A stretch of DNA of 64,000 nt from Eutreptiella sp. 'Long Island Sound 2002' (lineage: Eukaryota > Euglenozoa > Euglenophyceae > Eutreptiales > Eutreptiaceae): the NCBI GenBank assembly GCA_964036045.1, contig OZ038388.1:35170497-35234496 (forward strand). The letters are read 5' to 3'. Numbering within the stretch: the first letter of the stretch is position 1; each line of letters begins with the position of its first letter. Shown one piece after another: positions 53,365-64,000 of the stretch. The notes beneath the pieces are model-generated. The model was given only the letters and a program-made list of their open reading frames with translations, had not been told where the DNA came from and did not search any database. Made by a program: the position numbers and the translations under genes.

Positions 53365-56300
53365 GTGGGAAGCGCCGAACCATCCCAGTCGGGAGTCGAT
53401 AAGCACAAAGGGACTGCCGCGGGCGGAAGGCCCGGTCCGGCACCCAGTCGCGGAGGCGGGGTGAGGGCAAGTGAAGGCACGAACCCTTGCACCCGTCCGT
53501 CCTTCGCGACCAAGAATGTGTTTGATGTACTTCAAGATCTATCCGAGAGTATCGGAGGATCACCCGGACCGCAGCTGGACGCTGCAGATGGGCAGCCTGA
53601 GCCCATTGTCCACGACCTGCACCAGTCGCTTGTTGAGCATCTGGAACGGCCGGAGATCCTGAGCTTGCACGCCGTGCGCCGAGTGGGGCGTGAGCGGCAG
53701 TTGCATCTTAAGGTCCGTGCCTTATGCGGGGAAGTGGAAAAGGTCTTTGACGTGTTGGTCGACACGGGAGCTCAAGTCAGCCTGGTTAAGGCTGGCCTAC
53801 CTCCGCCAGAGTGTCTGACCGACAGTCGGAAACCTGTCAGGCTGAAGGTGGCCAAAGGCCAGTACATGGTGGGAGGCACGAAGGAAGCAGCCATTGGGCT
53901 GCAGTTCGTGAACCATCGTGAGCTGAGCCGCCCAGACCTCGGCAAGGAAATCCTCCTGCAAGGTTGCTTCTACGAGGCCGAGATGGAACGGGACATGATC
54001 GTTGGGTACGACTTCATGATGGAGACGGACTCCGGCGTCCTCCCGGCCCAGGCCTCCATGACCCTGTACCAGGACGACCAGCTCTCGTGGCTTTCGTCAC
54101 CTGAGCACCATGTGGAATGCCAATGGATCCACCCCAAACGCAGTCAGCTCGAAGTAGCCGCGCTGGACACTGAGCCAACTGGGCCAGCAAACCAGGAGTA
54201 CGGCGTAATGCCGGAAGTGGCGAGCCGAGTGGTCGCGGACCTGGGAGCTTCGGATCTGGCCCTGGATGCGTTCTCTTCAGGAACCTCCGCCCATCTGCGG
54301 GTTTGTGAGAAGTACTGGAGCGCACAGGACTCCGCGTGGAAGAAGCACTGGGGTCCGCATCAGGGATTGATGTGGATCCATTGCCCCCGCTGGGACATTC
54401 CAAGAGCGATAGCGAAGATTCGCAAGGACCGCTCCAAGGCAGTGCTGGTTGTTCCTATGGGATGCACCGAGGAGGAAAGTACCCGACATTGGGTAGCCTC
54501 AGTGACCAACATGACCTTAAACAAGGTCGTCCTACCGGCTGGAGAGAGTGTCTTTCAGGAGGCTAAGGGACAGCCTATGCCACCCCAGAGATGGCCAACA
54601 GAATTCCACTATGTGGATGGGGGCCTTGATCAGGCCGACGCCACGGATTTCGTGTGTGTCAACCGCATCATAGCAGAGCCATGGCGGCAATGCTTTGCCG
54701 TTCCCCCTGTTGACATCGGAGAATCGGAGGACCCCCTCACAGAAGAGGAGCTGGATCTGGTTCAGGGGTATATGGATCAGCCCTTTCACGACTGGGGTAG
54801 CCAGCGCGAGGGCAAGGGCCAGGACAAAGCCTGGTGGGAAGTGGACTCAATCGTCTCCGGTTCCTCTGATGGGAATACCTTCGTACAGAGGGTGCTGGAT
54901 CACATGTCCAGCCAGGACGAGCCGCCTGGCGGTAACCGACCCACCTACGGCGATCTATTCCGAGGCAAGACCAGGGATGGCCCTTTGGGCCACCTGGGAA
55001 GACCACCTGAGCCAAAGCCGAGCGGAGTAGCTACCCCTCAAGTAAGCTCGGTGGTCCAGGTGCCCGGAAAAGCCAAGGCGGAATCCGATGATTGCCCCAA
55101 GATTCAGGCATTGAGGGCCAGGCTCAAGCAGAAGTATGGCGAGACCTTCTTCAGCGGAAAGCCTGTGTTTCCCCCACCGGTGCGTGGACCGTATGGCGAG
55201 GCCAAGATACGACTGAAGCAGGACCCCCGTGTTTATCGACACCGGGAGTTTCCCCTGAGGGGCGAGAGGAAGGAGGCCATGGAGAAGATCCTCCGTGACT
55301 TCATCGAGAGAGGCTGGCTTGAGCCGTGCCACTCCGAATGGGCCTCTCCGTGCTTCGTCGTCCCCAAGAAGGTAGCCGGTGAGTGGCGGCTCGTGGTCGA
55401 CTACCGCGGCCTAAACGCCCAAACGCAGCACGACAGCTATACGCTGCCCCTCATTGAGGACATGCTGCAAAAGCAACACCGGCGGAGGATCTTCACGGTG
55501 ATTGACCTGAAACATGGTTATCATCAGATGCCTCTCGCCGAAGAGTCCCGTGCCTGCACAGCCATGAGCACCCCACTTGGACCTCTCCAGTGGAAGGTGA
55601 TGCCCATGGGCGTTACCAACGGCAATGCTGCTTTTCAGCAGATGCTGGAGAACCTGCTTGAGCCGGTGCGCGACTGTGCGGACCCTTTCGTGGACGACGT
55701 GATCATCGCGTCCGGGGACCCCAGTATGAGCTACGAGGAGCTCCTGGAGGCACACGAGAGGGACGTCACTTGAGTGCTGGACCTCCTGGTTCGGCACAAA
55801 CTCACGGGCAGCAGTGACAAGGCCACCATTGCGGTAAGCGAGGTGGTCTTCGCTGGCCACGTAGTTGGAAACGGGCAGCGAAAGCCCATACCTGGCAAGG
55901 TGGCCGCGATTGAGCACTGGGAAAAGCCCAAAACGGTCTCTGAGCTACGGGCGTATCTGGGGTTCTGCAACTACTACTCGGGGTATATCAAGATGTATGC
56001 CGAGTATGCAGCCCCCATGACAACCGAGAGGAGACCAAGAGGCTGTCCAAGAAGGCTCTGGTCTGGACTGCTGAGTCCGACCGTGCCTTTGAGGGGATGA
56101 AGCAGGCGCTGCTATCCGCAGTGGGTCTGCACCTCGTGGATCCCGACCGTGGTTTCGTCCTGCGCACCGGGGCTTCCGACTACGCCGTTGGCGCTGTGTT
56201 GGAGCAAGTGCTTGATGATGGGAGGCACGTGCCCGTGGCCTTCTGGAGCGGAGTCCTGGTGGAAGGCCAGAGACGGACGTGGACCCCCCTCTGAAAAGGA

Positions 56301-58275
56301 GGCGTATGCCATCGTCATGGCTCTCAGGAAATGAGCTGCGTACATAGCCCTCCATCCCGTCACCGTCTGCACCGACCATCAGAGTCTGCAGTCGTGGCAC
56401 AAGGAGCACGTGGACACTCCCTCAGGTCCCGCCTCCCGACGGGCAAGATGGCATGAGACCTTGGCCAAGTTCGACCTTACGGTGGTTTATATTCCTGGAA
56501 AGGACAACACCGTGGCGGACTGTCTCAGCAGGTGGGCCTATCACGCCAGCAAGGGCATGACAGACGTGTCTGCCCATGGCGATGAGGCTGAGACCGCTGA
56601 AGCCAAGAGGATCATCGAGATGGAGCGCCTGATGGAGGAGGAGGGTATTAAATGCTTCTTCGTCATGGCTGCGGATGCCCCCCTCGGAACGAGGATGAGC
56701 AGAGCGGTCAGAGTACTCGCCCCTGAGGGAGCTGAGTCCGACAAGCACCTCTTCCTGGAGTTTTGCCTCCAGGACGACTGGACCGACGATTACGCCAAGT
56801 CTGAGGCCTTTGCGGCCGAGTATAGGGCTGTGACCGACCCTGACGACGGGCAGAAGTGGCCAAAGGGGCTGACTGAGGAAGATGGCAAGCTCTACCGGAA
56901 TGGTAAGCTGCTAGTACCGGAGTCCCGGGTGCTCGAGCTTTGTGAAGCTTGGCACCACCACATGCTGCACCCAGGGGTCAAGAAGCAAGCCCTTGACATG
57001 CAGCGTCGGTTCCAGATCGACAATATCGTTCTCTACACCGCCATCAAGAAGGTCAGGAAGGGTTGCTCGGTCTGTCAGGCCTGCAATCCCGATAACCGGA
57101 ACGTCAAGGGGGAAGCCCAATGGACCCCGGTTCCTGACCAGCCCATGGAGAGCGTGGCCATGGACGTCTTCTCCATGCCCGAAGTGCACATTGGCAAGGA
57201 GACCTTTGACTGTGTGGTTCTCTGTGTGGACCGCCACAGCAGCTACGTTGTAGCCGTTCCGGCACGCAAAAAGGGGTTGCTTGCCAAGGAAGTGGCAGTC
57301 ATGATGATTCGTCATTGGCTGACTGTCTTTGACATCCCCCGCACCATTTGCAGTGACCGAGGGCCCCAGTTTACTGGTGGCTGGTTCAATGCTATGTGTT
57401 CCCTCATGGGAATACGTCATGCCAAGAGCGTCGCCTATCTCAGCCGGTCTAACGGCCGTGCTGAAGTGGCTGGACGGCAGCTGTTTGAGAAGCTGCGCAA
57501 GATTCACATCACCAATCCACGTCGGAACTGGTTTCAGGAGATGTGGCCTGCTCTGAAGGCCCATCATGACACCCCCACGCCGGGTGGTTTGTCCCCTCAC
57601 CAGATTCTGTTCAGCAGGGACCCCCTTGGTCGGGGACTTCCCTTGTCTGGTGATGGCATGGCTATGGACGCCAAAGAATTCTTCGCGCGGCAAGAGCAAA
57701 CGGCGCGGGACATCCGTCAGCAGCTCGAGAAGGAGCATGCTGAGCGTCAAAAGTCCGCCAGGAGCTCGACAGCGCGGAAGTTCAGGGTGGGAGACCCGGT
57801 GTGGGTGATCAGACCCCGCCCTATGGGCACCCGATGCACCAAAACCTGGTTCACACCCGGCGAGGTGGTCCGCAGGATTGGTGAGGACACCTACCGCATC
57901 AGGTCGGGTCACGGACAGTTCCGGGAGCGCCACGAGAGTCAACTCTGTGTGCGGGAACCCGACCTCCGTGGCCAACATGTGTCCCTGAGCTATGCCGCAC
58001 ATGAGGCCGATTCGGACGACGACTATGCTGAGCAGGACGACTATACCGTCGAGGAGATCCTCGCTCAGCGTCCGAAAGCCTCGGCACCAGGAGGTCTGGA
58101 GTTCAAGGTTCATTGGCGAGGCTATGGGCCGTCCCACGACACCTGGGAACCCGTCTCCTCGTTCATGCCGCGGGTCAATACTCCCTTCATGGAGTACATC
58201 CGCAAGCACAAGACCAAGATCCACGTTTCGGACTTGGCAGCACTCACCCGGCCGATTGCAGCGAGGGGCGCCTGA
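53365..58275 (+). pseudogene. Gy-2 pol: protease, methylase-like, RT, RNase H, integrase, chromodomain
   Basis: Protease: LVDTGAQVSLV near 53,755 and MIVGYDFM near 53,996. Extra domain at 54,235-54,640. RT: WLEPCHSEWASPCFVV near 55,315, LVVDYRGLN, VIDLKHGYHQMPL, and FVDD near 55,695. A TGA at 55,771 interrupts. RNase H uses another frame from about 56,030 to 56,288 (TGASDYAVGAV) between two compensating slips, the second at a C run. A TGA at 56,332 replaces the Trp usually found after the ALRK helix. VYIPGKDNTVADCLSR closes RNase H. Integrase: H/H and C-x2-C finger at about 56,955-57,090, MDVF near 57,160, SDRGPQF near 57,352, and SNGRAEVAGR near 57,447. The chromodomain at about 58,040-58,170 has VEEIL, FKVHWRGY and TWEP. 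Chromodomain plus self-priming fits the Tf1/sushi-like chromoviruses. Confidence 0.93.
54235..54640 (+). other. Methylase-like domain in Gy-2 pol
   Basis: Residues about 291-425 of the frame from 53,365. The order is LALDAFSS, a helix, a YWS segment, a Trp-Lys-Lys...Trp, LMWIHCPRWD, an AIAKI helix, KAVLVVPMG, RHW, then VLPAGESVF...PPQRW and a closing VDGGLD. It aligns position by position with 32,876-33,214 of Gy-1, which closes in APEW...VDGSLN. The NPP of Gy-1 is here CPR, so methylase catalysis would be lost; a structural or binding role is possible. Confidence 0.6.
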
Positions 58276-59727
58276 TCAGTGCCCTGAGTTCTCCCCTGAT
58301 GTGTTATGAGCGCTTGTGAGGTCGACGGATCGTCCCTTACTTGCTTGCTCTCTTCCATCTTCCGCTGACCTGCGATCAGAGTCGCCATGTACCCCCCCCT
58401 GCTGAATCCAGAGGAGGATGGCCCCTCTCTTCTTCTATTCGTCACTCCCCCCCCTGCTGAATCCTTGGGAAACCAGGTAGGGCGACTGACCATTTTCTGA
58501 GCTCTTAGGGCCTTGAAGCCCATACGACGTTGCGCAACGGATGCCGCTGTCATCGGCATTGCGATTTTTTGGTGTGTGGTCTGGTTCCATGGCACTTGCG
58601 GAATCCAGACCAGTCGACGTGTGTCTCGAGACTATATATGGCCTGAACTCAGGCGTTTTCCTGTCCACCCTCCTGCATTGCCTTATCCTAACCGGGGCGT
58701 GGTTTGGCGCTCTATCCAGAGTGTGTTTACACGCCTATTACCCCATCTATTGCTTGTCTTTCTGTTCCCCAGGGTATGTGCATCTGTGTGTCAGCCCATC
58801 ACTGGAGTGTGCTCTGTTTTTCCCCCCGACTGGATGCGAATCGACTACGAAGGCGCCCTGAGTCGCCGTTTACATGTTCTTACATAGGGTCCAGCTTGGA
58901 CCAGTACCTAAGTACAGTTTCATCTGTGTGAGTGCCCGTGATACCGTGTGCCCTATTCGCTGTGATGTCGAGATCCTGATGGCGCCAGGCGGGAAGCCCA
59001 GTTGCCTGACTACACTCCCAGCGGTCCGCCACTGTCAGTCCCAGTGTGAGCCTACCGACTCGCAGACGCACTTGCAGTCGGATGGCGGCCATCGGTGCTC
59101 CTGACATCGCTCAGTCTGCCTGGGAAACTGGTGGTTTGAGGAGTCGACGCCTCCGCCCACACTGCATGAGGACTCCCTCATGTATGGCCTTCGTGGTAAT
59201 AGGGCGAGGGAAAAGACGGCCTTGATGCCCGATCCCTCAAGGAGGAGCTCGTTCGGCTGTACCACTCTGGAGTCGCGTCGTATGGATATGGACATGGTGC
59301 GCCCGAGGAAGGACCCGTGGGGACTCTCCCCCAGCCGGCGGGCCTTGGGAAGCTTGGGGTAGCCTGATGGATCTTTGTGGTCGCTTTCGACCTGTGGGAC
59401 CACCTCGGTCGTCGTGTGACGCCTATGTTGGCTGTGTATGCCACTGCCACTGTGGTGGTGACCGTAGCAGCCGGCACCCGGTGCGCCTGGTATGGGTTAA
59501 CGGGTCCTTTGGATGCCGAACAATCGCCGCCGGGACCCGGAACTTGATACTTGATACTGTACTTGCATTTACTAACAGCTACAGCACCGTACCTGTCTTA
59601 CTGTGAAATTTGACCAGCCTAACCTGCGAATCAGCCTGAAGTGAGGATGTGACACCCCCCCTTCGAGAGATGGTCCTGGGTACCAGCTGCGTGGGTGTTA
59701 TCGAGCCCCCCCCCCCGGGTTTGCTCT
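58276..59727 (+). other. Gy-2 3' noncoding region
   Basis: About 1.45 kb between the integrase stop and the PPT. It contains a direct repeat of CCCCCCCTGCTGAATCC at about 58,393 and 58,447, and a TATATATGG motif near 58,634. Two overlapping frames (58,513-58,887 and 58,541-58,861) each have hydrophobic stretches but no signal peptide, Cys pattern or other envelope-like organisation. I see no convincing gene. Confidence 0.55.
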
Positions 59728-59738
59728 AAGGAGGGGGG
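59728..59738 (+). promoter_or_regulatory. Gy-2 polypurine tract
   Basis: AAGGAGGGGGG directly before the 3' LTR TGAAGCGGTA, where plus-strand priming would occur. One base from the tract of the gag-only element. Confidence 0.85.
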
Positions 59739-62729
59739 TGAAGCGGTACCCAGAACCCCATGGCTAGGCTACGGCATACAACCGGTCTCCGGTCCACTAA
59801 CCCCATGTACAGAAGGGAAGACGCCCGTTGACGCCCGGTGCGAGCCCGGCGGGAGCGTGTTCCGTGCCGTAAAGCCCCGCATCGGCAACCGATGCACCGC
59901 CAGCGGAGATTTATATATCAGAATATCAGGAATCAAGAGGGTTTTTTTTTCATATTGTTTCCGTCAATTTTTACGCTTCCGTTCTGATATTCACTGTTTT
60001 GACAGCTGGCGGTTAGCTCGGGACTTTAGCGTAACCGCCAGTTTAACTGTTATATACAGATATTTTAGCGCAAATCGTGACGGAGACTCTAAAGTCTTCA
60101 GGAATTGCATTGATGCATCTGCAATTTTCACATTGTACACTCGCAACCTTAATCCAAATTTTTCAGGATGTCGAAATCGGATTTTCAACTTCGACATCCC
60201 CGCACTTGATTTGACCTCTTTCGAGTGGACCTACGTGCTTCCCTATGCACGAATCAACTTTCCTTTTGTCTTGCCCTCCATTTGCCTTAGAGATATGGGC
60301 AAAACAAAGTTGATTCGTGAGGCCACTTGTGAGGGTCATATCTCGTGCCGCTTGCGAGGAATGACAATAAGGAAACGTGGGATGTATTCACAATACTCCT
60401 GACGTAATTTAGGAAGCATTATATGCCTTGCGTCTCCACATGTACGCGCTAGCGTAATGGATCATGGTCCAGAGGGTAGAGTTTGCGTTATAACTCTTTG
60501 GCCATGATATTGCGTGCGTTAAGATAACTTTCGAGTGTAGCGCGCGAGTGTTGGTGTTGCATAGGAACTCTCCTTGAGTTCCTATGAGCGATTGACACAA
60601 AGTTATGCCCTTGGAGGGGCATGACATATCGTGGGGGGAGCTACCTTTTTGGGCAATATGGAGTATGTGCCTTGTGTTGTGTTGCGTGCCCATTTGGCGG
60701 GTCCATCGCTCCAAGCCAAACCCGCCAACGGACCTCATCTTGCGCAAGCCCCTTCTCCATACTCCCCACGATCAATTGCAAGCCTAACCTTCGTGGAGGG
60801 AAGCTTGTGTGGCGATCCCAAAGCGATGCGTTGGGAGCAAGGTGTGTGTTTTGCAATTTTCCATATTTTCATGTGCCCACTTGGGAAGTAGCGCTCGTAA
60901 CCTTTCAAAGCGCCCCAACTGGGGCACATATGTGGAATCGAAGGTCATTGGTGTCAAGTCATTGTGTGTAGAAGGATTGGTCGATCACTCAATCCAAGCC
61001 GAAGATATTATAATATAATTGTGCACCTTTCAAGGCACTTTTGTGTGTCTCCGTGCCAATTTTGCCGTTTTTGGCCCGTCATGATGTCAAGTGGCGACCG
61101 TGTATCTCAACGTTGCGCTCAATTGACATCATGACCCAAGTATGTTATGAGGGTACATACTTCTGTGCCCAACATATCTTGGAATCGGCGAATAACTCCT
61201 CTTGGGCTTGGCATACCGTGGCCGCCATGTTGGCGATTTGGGACTATCCCAAATCATGGGCTCACTTGGCGACCCTGCCATTCCCAAAACCGGAGGAGTT
61301 GGGCGACGCCCAAAAGATATGTTGGACGCATATGACTTGATATGAATCCTATGGCACACTCCGGTCCAAGTCGGGCATGTGCCTCATTTGGCCCAACCAT
61401 GAGTGTGCGCATTTTCGGCCATTTTGAGCAGTTTTCCATATTTTCTGCCCGCCGTGCACTATGTTCAGCCCACCCGTGCACGCCGGACGCATGGCCCAAT
61501 GGACCATATATGACATGGATGTTATGCATATTGGTCCCCATGGTTTAGATACCACGTGGGCGAGGCGGAGCAACCTTCGTTAAGGTGCTAGCCCAAAGTG
61601 AGTGTGGGCAATTTTGCCATTTTGGCATTTGTGGACCCAATTGGGATCGTCATCACGCCGAGTGGCATGAAGATCTCCCAGAGCCAAGGGCATGGGAGTC
61701 TTTGTTGGACTCCCGGTGGATCGCGTATGGAATGGCGGATCCGATCTCCAAGCCGGCGTGGAGATATACTATTGGGAGCACCCCAAATTTTGGCTCATTT
61801 CGAGCAGCCAAAATGACCCCATTTTGGGATCCCAATTTCACCCCCCCGTGTGGTCAATTGGCGGCCCCATATCACTATGCCCATGAGGAGCCCGGACCTA
61901 ATTACAGGTTGTACACTCAGATATAGGTCCTAGGTCCTGCCTCCTATCCTGTGAGCCATTGGCCTTGCCCTGACCGGGCGAGCCACGCGTGGGAATGACG
62001 CCAATTTTGGTGATTTTGGCATCATGACCCCACTTGACGAACCCGTGGTGCCCTGATGCCGGGACCTCAGAGGGAACCAGGTTGGGTGAGGGCTCCAGAG
62101 AGTGCATACTCGAAGGGCATAGGGTCAGTTGCCTCGTCCCTACCTCTGGCGGGTCCGGACGAAGGGTCAATTTGGGAGATTTTTGAGCTAATTTCAGTTG
62201 GGGCTGAAACAGCCCATTTTCAGCTACCAACTCCTAGGGGATAATGGCGGGGCCATATCTCTGTCTCAGAGGGGAGTTGGGACCTGCCGTTAAGGGAGAA
62301 TAGGGAGCCACCGTCAGTTGGCCTTGGAGCCCCTTGGTTCCGAGGAACTCACCCGTGGCTGGGCGAAACACCTCCCCTGTGGGCAGGGTTTCAGGGTCCG
62401 GACTGAGCAGGGCATGGGTTGTGTTTGAGCCCCCGCCCCCACCAGCCACTGAGAGGGTCGGACCTGGGATTGGGATACGAATTAGGACTGAGTGTCTATT
62501 GTCCTGTGATGCCCTTACCCCAGTCCAGTGATAACCCCATGTGTACATATCCTGATGTGTTGCTGTACATACTTTTGTTCCCTTGTTTCAGAGTGGCAAG
62601 GATCCTGAAACGCTTTGTCACATGACACGAGCGTAATGATGCCCTTGTGAGCGTAGTGCTTTGCCTGCCTGCTCACCTGTGCGTGTCACCCGCAGCGTCC
62701 CGTGGCCGGTCCCCCACGGGAACGCGTCA
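59739..62729 (+). repeat. Gy-2 3' LTR
   Basis: TG at 59,739, CA at 62,728-62,729, 2,991 bp, partner of 45,795-48,718. It keeps the roughly 70 bases (59,746-59,818) that the 5' copy lost, and the inverted-repeat clusters in the same places. Confidence 0.93.
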
Positions 62730-62733
62730 CTAA
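62730..62733 (+). repeat. Gy-2 target-site duplication CTAA, right
   Basis: Matches 45,791-45,794. The empty site would therefore join the sequence before 45,791 with the sequence from 62,730. Confidence 0.8.
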
Positions 62734-63532
62734 GAGCAGGGCACGCGTAACTCATCTTGCTATGCAGAGACCTTTGTCGCCATGTAGCATGTCAGTGGCT
62801 CACACACTCCAGCTGTCAGATGGAAAAGACAACTCCACAGGGGCGCCACCGAGACGTGGCTCCGCAGCCTCGGACTTGAGAACACCAGTGTTGCCACCTG
62901 TCCTTCTCCAGCAATATCTCCGAGAACGCGTTCTGAGTACCATCTGCAAAGACCCTGGTACCAGTGTGCCGGAATATTAGATTCGTCTGCCCGCTCGCCA
63001 CTCCTGCAAGGCAGAGCCCTGTGCTTCACCCGAAGGGCACAGCGCCGCTCCACGCCATCTCCTGCCGTTCTCGTTGGTCACGACCTTGTGCTCTGGTTTC
63101 AGTACAGTACCCCATTCCACTACTGCATCTCGTCAGGCTTCTCGTTCTGCCTCACACTGCTCGCCGTACCCACGACACGTCCCGCGTCCCGCTGCCAGGG
63201 CGCTCCGTCTGCACCCGTACTCCGCCGCTCCATCCCCTCTCTCCCCCGCCGCTGGTCCTGTGCCCTCCGCTTGCAGTTCTCGTCCGTCTCCGCCATCACC
63301 ACATCCCCCTCTACCACCAGCCGTGTCCCTGCCCTTCCCTGCGTACCTGCGCCTCTCCGCTCCTTTCCTCCTCTCCTCGTGTCCGTCACATCCTCCCCTC
63401 ACCCTCCTCCACCTTACCTGACCCCCCACGTCCGCCGCCCCTGCATCTCTCCTCGCATCCCTTCTGCCCGTCCCTCCGGCACGCCCCTGGCCCCTGGCCC
63501 CTGGCGCTTCCCCGTCCTGCTCCCCCCCGGTC
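62734..63532. other. Flank after Gy-2, no gene recognised
   Basis: Ordinary composition to about 63,100, then C/T-rich with CCGTC-type repetition. Open frames on both strands are low-complexity. I see no domain. Confidence 0.4.
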
Positions 63533-64000
63533 CTACGCGTCGCCCCCGTACCACCCCTCCCGCTGCAACAGCTCCCGCAGCATCCGAACCCTGGGCTTCT
63601 TCCCCTTCTCATGAGGACAGTCCAGGCTCATCCCCGGGAGCGCCTCTTGGAGCATCCCTCTCCACCGCCCCTCATCCATCTTTGGCCCCCTTTCCCTGGG
63701 CCTCCCTGCGCTGCCGACCAGGTCACTGAAGGGGCGGGTCCCCCTCTTCTCCCGCCTTCCCCTTGTCTTCCCCGCCCACTTCACGTAGCGGACCAGCTCC
63801 GCCACTTCCCCCGCCGTCCACCCCGTGACCGTCCCGGGTCCCCTCCGCACCGGCTGCGGCGCATACTGCCGCGGCGGTAGCGACTCCGAGTCCCAGTCCG
63901 TCGGCGTCGGCTCGAGGCTGGGGCTGGCCGGCCGCGGCGCCCCGTCTGCCTCCCCCGCTCCCCGCCCCTCCCCCCTGCGCCGCTTCCCCCTCTCCTGCCC
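63533..64000 (-). pseudogene. Partial GC-rich minus-strand ORF at the window edge
   Basis: The frame is open from the window edge to a stop at 63,533. A Pro/Arg/Gly-rich part is followed by TGWTAGEVAELVRYVKW, a Phe-Ser-Asp-Leu-Val segment, an Asp-Glu-Gly-Arg-Trp-Arg helix and a Leu-Arg-Glu-Leu-Leu-Gln-Arg-Glu-Gly end. The spaced Trp residues recall a SANT/Myb-type fold, but the match is too weak to name. The composition resembles the GC-rich LINE ORFs elsewhere in the window, so a LINE ORF1 is the likeliest reading. No ATG is visible inside the window, so it is partial. Confidence 0.3.

Larger units (their letters stand above)
45795..62729 (+). mobile_element. Gy-2, 17-kb chromovirus-type Ty3/gypsy element
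   Basis: A complete element with matching target duplication, LTRs of 2,924 and 2,991 bp, a self-complementary primer site, gag, protease, an extra methylase-like domain, RT, RNase H, integrase with chromodomain, a 1.4-kb 3' noncoding region and a PPT. In a 135-bp stretch compared by eye (46,021 and 60,031 onward) the LTRs differ at about six positions, so it is not recent. Pol has only four or five lesions in 4.9 kb. The LTR termini and PPT match the gag-only element at 20,930-23,142. Confidence 0.92.

Noticed and set aside
56911-58224. 437-codon minus-strand frame opposite the Gy-2 integrase
   Set aside because: It is the antisense shadow of a clear integrase with D-D-E and chromodomain motifs.
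58513-58887. Possible envelope-like ORF between pol and the 3' LTR
   Set aside because: Two overlapping frames have hydrophobic stretches, but there is no signal peptide, Cys pattern, or clear start. The length is far too short for an envelope protein.
59695-60402. 235-codon frame at the start of the Gy-2 3' LTR
   Set aside because: It spans the PPT and LTR boundary, is closed by TAG in the other LTR, and resembles no protein. It is an accident of the LTR sequence.

Overview
No host gene can be supported in this 64-kb window. It is a densely nested mosaic of retrotransposons from a eukaryotic nuclear genome. The evidence is chromodomain Ty3/gypsy elements, APE-type LINEs with RNase H, tandem 5' monomers, minisatellites and a TIR transposon, with no bacterial operon, RBS or tRNA cluster. 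Composition swings from very GC-rich LINE sequence (runs of 8-17 G) to AT-richer LTR sequence. I suspect a protist or alga (chromerid- or dinoflagellate-like), but this is a low-confidence guess and no diagnostic host gene is present.

Layout, left to right. (1) About 480-18,717: a decayed, very large LINE on the minus strand ('LINE A'). In its own direction it has a tandem 212-bp monomer array (18,717-16,735), ORF1 with CCCH and C2H2 zinc fingers (16,652-14,160), ORF2 with endonuclease, RT, RNase H and CCHC (14,138 to about 5,697), and then two further ORFs (5,657-4,425 and 4,425 to about 2,126) joined by a TGATG stop/start overlap. The RT is interrupted by a 1.4-kb minisatellite insert and a 0.3-kb insert. 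(2) 18,718-20,310: a Ty3/gypsy gag fragment joined through (TAAG)n to a 0.38-kb repeat module. (3) 20,317-42,107: a near-complete minus-strand Ty3/gypsy element ('Gy-1'). It has a 5' LTR remnant at 41,411-42,107, gag split by a 5.38-kb insertion with a 16-bp target duplication (34,551-39,932), then protease, a methylase-like domain and RT, then RNase H and integrase, a PPT, and a large 3' LTR (25,258-20,317). That LTR carries a gag-only LTR element (20,930-23,142). LINE fragments have also inserted in pol. (4) 42,108-45,790: remains of another LINE ('LINE C') with GC-rich tandem repeats and a 1.2-kb TIR transposon. (5) 45,795-62,729: a 17-kb plus-strand chromovirus-type Ty3/gypsy element ('Gy-2') with about 2.9-3.0-kb LTRs and a CTAA target duplication. 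(6) 62,730-64,000: the pre-insertion flank and the edge of another GC-rich ORF.

Most notable points. Both Ty3/gypsy lineages carry the same extra domain between protease and RT, resembling the Dam-type methylase domain of DIRS elements. Gy-2 and the gag-only element both look self-primed in the Tf1/sushi manner, with the sequence just after the 5' LTR complementary to a segment near the LTR 3' end. They also share PPT and LTR-terminal sequences, so the gag-only element is probably a parasite of the Gy-2 family. Tandem 212-bp monomers sit upstream of LINE ORF1 like mouse L1 promoter monomers.
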